Source of the DNA: Candidatus Kapaibacterium sp.
Lineage (GTDB): Bacteria; Bacteroidota; Ignavibacteria; Palsa-1295
Assembly: GCA_025450975.1 (NCBI GenBank)
Contig: JANWLI010000132.1
Location: 1 to 19,549 of the forward strand
DNA: 19,549 bases
Direction of reading: 5' to 3'
In this document: one piece after another, positions 12,646-19,549 of the stretch
How the letters are laid out: the number at the start of each line of letters is the position of its first letter
How positions within the stretch are numbered: position 1 is the first letter of the stretch
Made by a program: the position numbers and the translations under genes
The notes under the pieces: generated by a model
What the model saw: the letters and a program-made list of their open reading frames with translations, nothing else
Told to the model about the DNA's origin: nothing
Database searches by the model: none

Positions 12646-14151
12646 ATGGAATTAAGTAAGCTCACGCGGCAAAGAGAGATCGGCATTCGCGCCATTTATG
12701 GCTCGCAGAATGCCGATCTCTCGGACCCGCAATACGATTCCCGAAAGGTGAAGCCAAACTCCACCTTCTTTGCTATTCGCGGATTTGCTGCAGACGGTCA
12801 TCATTTCATTACTACTGCAATTGAAAAAGGGGCGACAACGATTGTCCTCGAAGACGAAGCCTTTCTTCAGCAAACGAGCGAGATTACACAAATCGTCGTC
12901 ACCAATAGCCGGAGGGCATTAGCGATTATCAGCGAAGAGGTTTTCGGTTCGCCATCTTCGAACTTGCGGCTGATCGGTGTCACCGGAACAAACGGTAAAA
13001 CGACAACGACAAATCTCATTAAACAACTTTGTGAGCTCACTGGCGAGAAGGTTGGGTTAGTTGGGACACTGGGTTCATGGATTGGTACCAGGTTTATTGA
13101 GGGGACTCATACAACACCGGAATCAAGAGACCTTTCCGAGCTGCTTGCAACAATGGTACAGGAAGGAGTTACGACCTGCGTAATGGAAGTCAGCTCGCAC
13201 GCCGTCGTGCTTGAGCGAACATCAGGCTTGAAGTTTGATATAGGCGTATTTACAAATATTACGCAAGATCATTTAGATTTTCACAAGGATTTTCAAGATT
13301 ACGCAAAAGCAAAACAAAAATTTTTTACTTCATTAGATAGCACTGCAATTGCCATTACAAATGCCGACGATCCCTACGGCAGCTTTATGGTAGAGGATAG
13401 TGAGGCAACTTCGTACAGTTACGGTCTACATGACGGCAGTGCATTCGGGCATGCCGACATCACTGCCGACATACAACAAATGACCTTGCATGGGTCTACG
13501 TTTGATGTAAGAAAACGGTACAATGACGAGAAGGCAGAATTCAGCACGAAACTCGTCGGGACATTTAATGTCCTCAATGTGCTCGCTGCAGCATCGGCGC
13601 TGTACTTCGGAGCAAAAGGTTTTAGTCTCGACATGTTAGGAGCAAAGGCCGGATTGTTAGAGCCGGTACGCGGCAGATTCGAGCAGATCACGTTGCCCTC
13701 CGGAGGGCTAGGGATTATCGATTATGCTCACACTCCGGACGCACTCGAAAATCTTATTAAAGCAGTTGCAACGATCGATAAGGATATCCGCAGGATCATC
13801 ACTGTCTTCGGCTGCGGAGGCGATCGAGATCGTACCAAGCGCCCGTTAATGGGTAAGATCGCAGCAGAATTGAGTCATATAACGATCGTTACAAGCGACA
13901 ACCCGAGAAATGAGGACCCGCACCTGATCATCGAAGAAATTTGTGCTGGTATTCCGAAAGAGAAAATTACAGCAACAACGACGGAGCCGGATCGCAAGAA
14001 AGCTATCGAGCATGCATTGTCGCTTTCAGGCCAGAACGATGTCGTGCTTATTGCCGGTAAAGGGCATGAGGATTACCAGATCGTTGGCAATACGAAGTCA
14101 CATTTTGACGATAAAGAAATTGTGCTTAACTGGATCAAACAGCAAGTATGA
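12646..14151 (+). CDS. murE: UDP-N-acetylmuramoyl-L-alanyl-D-glutamate--2,6-diaminopimelate ligase
   Basis: A 501-residue cytoplasmic Mur ligase that adds the third amino acid to UDP-MurNAc-L-Ala-D-Glu with ATP. The N-terminal substrate domain has DSRKVKPNSTFFAI (31-44). The ATP loop is GVTGTNGKTTT (111-121). Substrate contacts include THTTPES (154-160) and EVSSHA (181-186), and Lys223 in the AKQKFF segment is the likely carbamylated lysine. The C-terminal domain has DNPR (418-421), the motif for meso-diaminopimelate rather than lysine, and GKGHED (471-476). Its TGA overlaps the murF ATG by 4 nt. There is no Shine-Dalgarno sequence at its ATG; an 84-nt gap with a hairpin separates it from ftsI. 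Confidence 0.97.
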   Translation: MELSKLTRQREIGIRAIYGSQNADLSDPQYDSRKVKPNSTFFAIRGFAADGHHFITTAIEKGATTIVLEDEAFLQQTSEITQIVVTNSRRALAIISEEVFGSPSSNLRLIGVTGTNGKTTTTNLIKQLCELTGEKVGLVGTLGSWIGTRFIEGTHTTPESRDLSELLATMVQEGVTTCVMEVSSHAVVLERTSGLKFDIGVFTNITQDHLDFHKDFQDYAKAKQKFFTSLDSTAIAITNADDPYGSFMVEDSEATSYSYGLHDGSAFGHADITADIQQMTLHGSTFDVRKRYNDEKAEFSTKLVGTFNVLNVLAAASALYFGAKGFSLDMLGAKAGLLEPVRGRFEQITLPSGGLGIIDYAHTPDALENLIKAVATIDKDIRRIITVFGCGGDRDRTKRPLMGKIAAELSHITIVTSDNPRNEDPHLIIEEICAGIPKEKITATTTEPDRKKAIEHALSLSGQNDVVLIAGKGHEDYQIVGNTKSHFDDKEIVLNWIKQQV

Positions 14152-15527
14152 ATCTTCGAGTGCACGAGTTACTCCAAGTCTCTCATCTACAGGCAAAAGG
14201 ATTTTCTAAGATAGCTAAGACAGAGCGCGTCGGAAAAGTATCGACCGATTCACGAAATGTACGGAGAGGCGACGTCTTTATTGCGCTTCGAGGGGAGAAT
14301 TTTGACGGGCACAACTTCCTCGAAGATATTAAGCGAAAAGGGGCTGTAGCAGCCATCGTCGATGGAAAATGGTTTAAGCGTAATCCAGGATTCAAACTAC
14401 CCTGTCTCGTGGTAAAGAATACGCTCGATGCATTTGGTGAGATCGGCAATCTTTACAGACAAAAATTTTCGATTCCCATTCTCGTTGTTGCAGGATCGAA
14501 TGGCAAGACAACGACGAAAGACCTGATAGCGCATGTATTGGAATCGTCACTCAAGGTTTTAAAGACCGAGGCAAACTTCAACAACCAGGTTGGACTGCCA
14601 CAAATGCTCTTAAAGCTTCGGCCGTCTCATCAAATAGCTGTGCTGGAAATAGGGACGAATCATCCTGGAGAGATAGCATGGCTCACAAATACTGCTGAGC
14701 CTACGCATGCGATTGTAACAAATATCGGGCGAGAGCACTTAGAGTTTTTTAAGAATCTCGATGGTGTTGCCAGCGAGGAGTTGAGCTGTCTTTACCTCAC
14801 TGAGGAACACGGTGGATTTGCATTTATTAACCATGATGATCGCTACATTCGGCCACTTCAGAAGCTCTTTGAAGAATGGTCTATAGCATACGGCACTATG
14901 CCAGGTGCAGATGTGAGGGCTCAAAGTGCTGGATTTGATGCAAAGGGAAAGCACAAGATCAAGATACAGTTCGGCAAAACAGAATTTACCGCTTCAACCC
15001 AGCTACTTGCTGACTATGCTCCTAATCTGATTGCGGCAACCACAGCAGTTGCGCTGCACTTCGGGTTGACCAAGGCTAAAATAAAAAAGGCACTCGAGAC
15101 CTACGTTCCGCATTCGAAACGAATGGAGGTCGTGAGAACATCAGCGGGGATCACGATCATTAACGATGCCTACAATGCAAACCCCGAGTCATTCGCCTCG
15201 GCTTTTTCTACGCTTGATCGTATGAAGTCACGTGGCAAGAAGTTCGTCGCTGCCGGCGACATGTTCGAACTTGGGAATGCAAGTTCGAGAGAACATGCAG
15301 CACTTGGAAAGTTAATGGCGGAGTACCGCTTCGCGGGTTACTTCCTCACAGGTTCTGCAATGGAGCATGCATATAAAACCTTGCACAAGCAGCGTGGTCA
15401 GACGGTACACGGTTCAAAAAATACGATCACTACTGATCTTAAGAAAAAGCTTAAGCGTGGTGACATCTTGCTTGTAAAGGGCTCGCGAGGAATGAGGATG
15501 GAAGAGATCGTCGAAGCGCTTCGATAA
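14148..15527 (+). CDS. murF: UDP-N-acetylmuramoyl-tripeptide--D-alanyl-D-alanine ligase
   Basis: A 459-residue cytoplasmic ligase that adds D-Ala-D-Ala to the UDP-MurNAc tripeptide. Motifs: STDSRNVRRGDVFIALRG (32-49) in the N-domain, ATP loop VAGSNGKTTTKD (114-125), EANFNNQVGLP (141-151), EIGTNHPGEI (167-176), INDAYNANPESF (338-349), AAGDMFELG (368-376) and KGSRGMRME (444-452). The start overlaps the end of murE (ATGA), which suggests translational coupling. The length is normal for the family. mraY begins 20 nt downstream. Confidence 0.97.
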   Translation: MNLRVHELLQVSHLQAKGFSKIAKTERVGKVSTDSRNVRRGDVFIALRGENFDGHNFLEDIKRKGAVAAIVDGKWFKRNPGFKLPCLVVKNTLDAFGEIGNLYRQKFSIPILVVAGSNGKTTTKDLIAHVLESSLKVLKTEANFNNQVGLPQMLLKLRPSHQIAVLEIGTNHPGEIAWLTNTAEPTHAIVTNIGREHLEFFKNLDGVASEELSCLYLTEEHGGFAFINHDDRYIRPLQKLFEEWSIAYGTMPGADVRAQSAGFDAKGKHKIKIQFGKTEFTASTQLLADYAPNLIAATTAVALHFGLTKAKIKKALETYVPHSKRMEVVRTSAGITIINDAYNANPESFASAFSTLDRMKSRGKKFVAAGDMFELGNASSREHAALGKLMAEYRFAGYFLTGSAMEHAYKTLHKQRGQTVHGSKNTITTDLKKKLKRGDILLVKGSRGMRMEEIVEALR

Positions 15528-15547
15528 CGGAATTTGCTTAAGAGACA

Positions 15548-16663
15548 ATGTTATACTACTTATTTGATTGGCTCAATAAACAGTTTTCCCCACCGGGAGG
15601 TGAGCTTATCAGGTTTTTGACATTCCGATCAGCAATGGCTGCCATCTCGGCGCTTCTATTCAGTTTTTTCATCGGGCCTAAAATTATTGCCCGACTGAAG
15701 CGCTTGCAAATTGCTGAGCAAGGAAAGCAGGAAGCGCCGAAACAACACTTGGCAAAGGCAGGCACGCCGATGATGGGAGGATTGATCATCCTGGCAGCCG
15801 CCTTAATACCAGCAATCCTTTGGGGTGATATCGGTAATATCTACGTCATCCTTGTTCTCGTGTCAACCATCGCTCTTGGCGGTATCGGCTTCCTCGACGA
15901 CTACCTTAAGATCGTCAAAAAGAAAAGAAAAGGGCTGATCGCAAGATGGAAATTGGCAGGTCAGGTTGCAGTTGGACTTCTGGTAAGCATCTGCATCCTG
16001 CTTTCACCCGGCACATTTGGCGATATTGCTTCTGCGACTACAGTGCCTTTCTTCAAGAACCTGGTTTTTGACTTTGGGGACATTCTCTATATACCGTTCG
16101 TCATTATCGTGGTCACAGCAACTTCAAACGCGATCAACCTTACGGATGGTCTCGACGGTCTTGCTGCAGGCACCACGGCAATTGCATTCTTGGCGATCAT
16201 GGCACTTGCGTACTTCACGGGTAACCTTCAGATCTCTGAGTATCTGAATATACCATACCTTCGAGGAGCAGGAGAACTTACCGTGTTCTGTGCCGCTATC
16301 GTAGGCGCCGCACTTGGCTTTCTCTGGTTCAATGCCTACCCCGCGCAGGTGTTCATGGGTGATACCGGTTCACTTGCACTGGGCGGTGCAATGGGCGTTA
16401 CGATGATACTCATCAAGAAGGAGTTCGTACTTCCGATCATTGGCGGCTTGTTCTTTATTGAATCGATGTCCGTCATCGCTCAAACCTTATACTTCAAATA
16501 CACGCGCAAGCGGTTTGGCGAAGGCCGGAGAATATTCCGCATGGCGCCGATCCATCACCATTTCGAACTCATTGGATGGGCTGAGCCAAAAATTGTGACA
16601 CGCGCGTACATCATTGCTATCTTACTTGCAATTTTAACACTTACAACTTTCAAAGTCCGATAA
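15548..16663 (+). CDS. mraY: Phospho-N-acetylmuramoyl-pentapeptide transferase MraY
   Basis: A 371-residue inner-membrane enzyme with about ten helices that transfers phospho-MurNAc-pentapeptide to undecaprenyl phosphate, forming lipid I. Diagnostic motifs: KAGTPMMGG (70-78), the magnesium-binding FLDDY (115-119), NLTDGLDGLA (197-206), FMGDTGS (269-275) and the HHH motif in APIHHHFE (333-340). The starting segment LTFRSAMAAISALL is the usual first helix. Its stop is separated by one base from the murD ATG. Confidence 0.98.
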   Translation: MLYYLFDWLNKQFSPPGGELIRFLTFRSAMAAISALLFSFFIGPKIIARLKRLQIAEQGKQEAPKQHLAKAGTPMMGGLIILAAALIPAILWGDIGNIYVILVLVSTIALGGIGFLDDYLKIVKKKRKGLIARWKLAGQVAVGLLVSICILLSPGTFGDIASATTVPFFKNLVFDFGDILYIPFVIIVVTATSNAINLTDGLDGLAAGTTAIAFLAIMALAYFTGNLQISEYLNIPYLRGAGELTVFCAAIVGAALGFLWFNAYPAQVFMGDTGSLALGGAMGVTMILIKKEFVLPIIGGLFFIESMSVIAQTLYFKYTRKRFGEGRRIFRMAPIHHHFELIGWAEPKIVTRAYIIAILLAILTLTTFKVR

Positions 16664-16664
16664 G

Positions 16665-18017
16665 ATGCAGACTCGCGGCAAACGTTTTACCGTACTCGGT
16701 GCGGGAAGGTCCGGGCTTGCCAGCGTGAAGCTTCTGCTGAAGAAACGGGCAAAAGTATTTCTTTCCGATAGTGCTCCAAAGAAAAAGCATGCCGCTACCA
16801 TAAAGCAACTCGAACAACTGACGGTCGAGCACGAATTCGGCGCGAATACACATCGTGCACTCGATGCAGACATGATCGTTGTGAGCCCCGGAGTACCTTC
16901 CGATGCTCCTATTCTCGTGCTGGCACGGGAAAAGAATATTCCGATCATTGGCGAGATCGAGCTCGCATCAGAGTTTGTATCTCACCCCATAGTAGCGATT
17001 ACAGGTACTAATGGGAAGACGACTACAACGACCTTAACCGGAGAGATCTTTAAGCAGGCTGGATGGAATACGGTAGTCGCCGGTAATATCGGCACTGCAT
17101 TCGCAGATGTAGCCGATCAGGATCTTGGCGAACGTGGCATCTATGTTCTTGAGATCTCAAGCTTCCAACTTGACACGATCAAGTCATTTAGGCCTAAGGT
17201 ATCAGCAATCCTCAATATTACACCCGATCATCTCGATCGATACAAGAATTACGAAGCGTACATTCAGTCAAAGTTTCACATCGCCGATAATCAACGCGGC
17301 CACGATATTCTCATCTTTAATTATGATGACGAAGTAGTTAGAAGCTTTGCAGATACCCTCAGTTTTCGTACACTTGGATTTTCTCTCAAAACAGAGCTAA
17401 AGAACGGAGCGTATCTCGAGAATGATATCGTCATGCTCGCGGTAGGTCGCGAACGCGAAGCACTCATCCCGAAAAGTGAGATCGGGATTCCCGGACCGCA
17501 TAACCTGATGAATGCAATGGCATCGGCACTCATGGCAAAAGCAATGGGAGTCAGCATTGATAGCATCAGAAAGACATTGCGAAGTTTCAAGGGAGTAGAA
17601 CACCGCATTGAGTTCGTCCGCGAACTCAATGGAGTCAAATTCTATAATGACTCCAAGGCTACAAATGTCGATGCCCTCTACTACGCTTTGCAGAGTTTTC
17701 AGGAGCCGATCGTCCTGATCGCAGGCGGAAAGGATAAGGGAAATGACTACGGTGCCGTTCGTGATCTCGTGGAAAAGCATGTGAAGGCAATTGTTGCAGT
17801 TGGCGATGGCGCTGGAAAAGTAAAATCGTACTTTGAAAAGATGAAGCCTGTGCTCGAAGCAGGTCATTCCATGGAAAAAGCAGTGGACCTTGCAAGGGGC
17901 AAAGCAGATAGAGGTGACGTCATACTCCTTTCTCCGGCATGTGCAAGCTTTGATATGTTCGATAACTACGAACATCGTGGCAACGTATTCAAGGATTTGG
18001 TGAACGCAGAAAAATAA
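16665..18017 (+). CDS. murD: UDP-N-acetylmuramoyl-L-alanine--D-glutamate ligase
   Basis: A 450-residue cytoplasmic ligase adding D-glutamate to UDP-MurNAc-L-Ala. It opens with a Rossmann-like LGAGRSGLAS (11-20) and has VVSPGVP (72-78), ATP loop ITGTNGKTTTTT (112-123), AGNIG (139-143), EISSFQLD (163-170), NITPDHLDRY (184-193), EHRIEF (312-317), NDSKATN (328-334), IAGGKDKG (352-359) and SPACASFDMFDNYEHRG (423-439). The start lies one base after the mraY stop, and its stop directly abuts the ftsW ATG (18018). It functions before MurE, although it is encoded after it. Confidence 0.98.
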   Translation: MQTRGKRFTVLGAGRSGLASVKLLLKKRAKVFLSDSAPKKKHAATIKQLEQLTVEHEFGANTHRALDADMIVVSPGVPSDAPILVLAREKNIPIIGEIELASEFVSHPIVAITGTNGKTTTTTLTGEIFKQAGWNTVVAGNIGTAFADVADQDLGERGIYVLEISSFQLDTIKSFRPKVSAILNITPDHLDRYKNYEAYIQSKFHIADNQRGHDILIFNYDDEVVRSFADTLSFRTLGFSLKTELKNGAYLENDIVMLAVGREREALIPKSEIGIPGPHNLMNAMASALMAKAMGVSIDSIRKTLRSFKGVEHRIEFVRELNGVKFYNDSKATNVDALYYALQSFQEPIVLIAGGKDKGNDYGAVRDLVEKHVKAIVAVGDGAGKVKSYFEKMKPVLEAGHSMEKAVDLARGKADRGDVILLSPACASFDMFDNYEHRGNVFKDLVNAEK

Positions 18018-19154
18018 ATGAAAGTAAAAAGAACAGCAGATATCAGTCTTTTTCTTACGGTTACGGGCTTACTTCTGGCTTCTTTGGCTTTCGTCTATAC
18101 AGCAAGTGCATCGTTTAGTGTTGCAAAAACTGCAACAAGCGAAGGAATGCTTGTCAAACATGCGACAAAGGTGCTTCTGGCTATCGCTGCGATGCTCTTC
18201 TTTACCAAGATCGACTACCGGCATTATCAGAAGCATACTAAGCTGATCATGTTCGGCGCCCTAGGCTTTCTTCTTGCAGTGCTTGTCATTGGAAGGGTAG
18301 AACTTGGAGCAAGACGGTGGCTTCCGTTGGGGCCGCTGTCATTCCAACCAACCGAGCTGGCAAAAGCTGCACTCGTCATGCATATTGCAGCGCTTTGTGC
18401 CGCGAAGAAGGAGTACATCGGTGACTTCAAGCGATCGTTTATCCCGATCATGCTCTGGGCAGCCGTAACAGCCGGATTGATCGCAAAGCAGCCTAATATG
18501 TCGAACGCTGCTGTTGTAATGTTTCTGGCAATGTCGATCATCTTCATCGCACAGATGCCGCTGAAGTATCTTCTGGCAACCGGCTCCCTGGCGATCGTAG
18601 TCGGGGGCATCTACGCAATGACTGCATGGTACCGAGTACAGCGAGTTCTGACATTCTTTGGCGTCGAGAACGAGCACTCAGAAAAGATCGGCTATCAAAC
18701 TTCGCAAGCCATCATCGCACTCGGAAACGGAGGTCTCTTCGGAGTAGGCATTGGCCAGTCACGACAACGAGACTTCTACCTTCCTGAATCGTACGGCGAT
18801 TTCATCTTTTCGGTCATAGGTGAAGAATACGGATTTGTAGGAGCAACGTTCTTACTGCTCATATTTTCGTTTATCATCATTCGCGGCATCCAGATTTCCA
18901 AGCATGCTCCGGACCCATTCGGCAGATATGTGGCATTCGGGATAACGATGATGATCGCGATTAACGTACTGATCAATGCACTGGTAAACTCAGGGCTCAT
19001 GCCCGTAACAGGATTACCGATGCCGTTTATCAGCTACGGCGGAACAAGTATGATCTTTAACGCAGCCGCTATTGGAATCTTGCTGAATATCTCAAAGCAT
19101 ACTGAGATACTGCCAAAACCGCAGGCGCTGCCACTTCCAATACGATACGCATAG
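18018..19154 (+). CDS. ftsW: SEDS-family peptidoglycan glycosyltransferase FtsW
   Basis: A 378-residue, ten-helix membrane protein that polymerises lipid II at the septum together with FtsI. SEDS signatures: GARRWLPLGPLSFQPTEL (97-114), GLFGVGIGQSRQ (239-250), YLPESYGDFIFSVIGEEYGF (254-273) with Asp261 as the likely catalytic aspartate, and LPMPFISYGGTS (333-344). The usual QPDxGT loop appears as QPNMSN (158-163), a deviation of a kind I recall from the FCB group. FtsW is favoured over RodA because of its place between murD and murG. It directly abuts both neighbours: murD ends at 18017 and murG starts at 19155. Confidence 0.95.
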   Translation: MKVKRTADISLFLTVTGLLLASLAFVYTASASFSVAKTATSEGMLVKHATKVLLAIAAMLFFTKIDYRHYQKHTKLIMFGALGFLLAVLVIGRVELGARRWLPLGPLSFQPTELAKAALVMHIAALCAAKKEYIGDFKRSFIPIMLWAAVTAGLIAKQPNMSNAAVVMFLAMSIIFIAQMPLKYLLATGSLAIVVGGIYAMTAWYRVQRVLTFFGVENEHSEKIGYQTSQAIIALGNGGLFGVGIGQSRQRDFYLPESYGDFIFSVIGEEYGFVGATFLLLIFSFIIIRGIQISKHAPDPFGRYVAFGITMMIAINVLINALVNSGLMPVTGLPMPFISYGGTSMIFNAAAIGILLNISKHTEILPKPQALPLPIRYA

Positions 19155-19549
19155 ATGAGCAGCTGTATTGTCATCGCATCCGGAGGGACAGGCGGACATT
19201 TGTATCCGACAATTGCTGTCGCCGAGGAAATTCGTGCCGAGCGTCCCGATATTCGTATTGCGTTCATCGGTACTGCGGATCGCATCGAAGCCCGGGAAGT
19301 ACCAAAGGCAGGCTTTGAATTTTTTCCGATTGACATTCAGGCACCAGGACGATCGGTCAAATCGCTTGCCAGATTTCCCGTAAAATATATGAAGGCTTCA
19401 CGACGAGCACGGCTGCTGCTCAGCGAGCTCTCGCCAAACGCTTTTTTAGGTGGCGGCGCATACTTAAGTGTACCTGTTGCATTCGCAGCGAGATCCAGAC
19501 GCATTCCGATAGGCTTGTTGGAGATCAATGCAGTCCCGGGCAGAGCAAA
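19155..19549 (+). CDS. murG: UDP-N-acetylglucosamine--undecaprenyl-pyrophosphoryl-MurNAc-pentapeptide transferase MurG, N-terminal part
   Basis: The first 131 residues only; the gene runs off the right edge. MurG adds GlcNAc to lipid I, making lipid II at the inner face of the membrane. The start shows IASGGTGGHLYPTIAVAEEI (7-26), the glycine-rich loop of the family, then FIGTADRIEAREVPKAGF (37-54). FLGGGAYLSVPVAFAA (97-112) corresponds to the family's second glycine loop (GGYVSGP). The highly conserved HEQN segment reads LEIN (residues 122-125), followed by AVPG. The Glu and Asn are kept but His and Gln are not. The rest of the protein is needed to judge whether this matters. The ATG abuts the ftsW stop. 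Confidence 0.93.
   Translation, partial: MSSCIVIASGGTGGHLYPTIAVAEEIRAERPDIRIAFIGTADRIEAREVPKAGFEFFPIDIQAPGRSVKSLARFPVKYMKASRRARLLLSELSPNAFLGGGAYLSVPVAFAARSRRIPIGLLEINAVPGRA

Overview
The window reads as chromosomal DNA from a member of the Bacteroidota/Chlorobi (FCB) group, possibly a Kapabacteria- or Ignavibacteria-like lineage. The lineage is inferred from four signs: a secreted protein with a type IX secretion (Por) C-terminal domain; a good match to the Bacteroidota promoter (TTG, 19 nt, TAnnTTTG) ahead of mraZ; near absence of Shine-Dalgarno sequences; and MnmG wording typical of that group (SKGPAIWSPRAQ). MurE carries the DNPR motif, so the peptidoglycan should contain meso-diaminopimelate.

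Layout. Positions 1-102 are the 3' end of nadC. 274-1608 holds a ten-helix membrane protein with a DUF998-like half and a small two-helix protein. 1609-4058 is an accessory stretch: a nested palindromic repeat array, one minus-strand gene for a secreted beta-propeller protein with a T9SS tail, and a dense patch of short hairpin repeats that runs up to mnmE. 4059-7211 encodes the tRNA wobble-uridine modification pair MnmE and MnmG. Two parS-like palindromes bracket mnmG, and the GTG start codon of mnmG lies inside the first. 7278-8192 is murQ (muropeptide recycling). From 8212 to the right edge runs the division and cell wall (dcw) cluster, all on the plus strand: promoter, MraZ-type operator, mraZ, rsmH, ftsL, ftsI (with PASTA domains), murE, murF, mraY, murD, ftsW and a truncated murG.

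How the genes fit together. MurE, MurF and MurD are the later Mur ligases. MraY and MurG make lipid I and lipid II. FtsW and FtsI polymerise and cross-link septal peptidoglycan, and FtsL belongs to the divisome scaffold. MraZ probably autoregulates the cluster through direct repeats just downstream of its promoter. MurQ feeds recycled MurNAc-6-P back to the GlcNAc-6-P pool. The parS-like sites suggest that this locus lies in the origin-proximal, ParB-loaded part of the chromosome.

I found no wholly new multi-gene system. The points most worth a second look are the parS/start-codon overlap, the nested palindrome array, the duplicated repeat carrying the mnmE ribosome binding site, the mosaic base composition of the T9SS gene, and the operator and hairpin elements in the dcw cluster. 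I saw no tRNA, rRNA, CRISPR array or insertion sequence.
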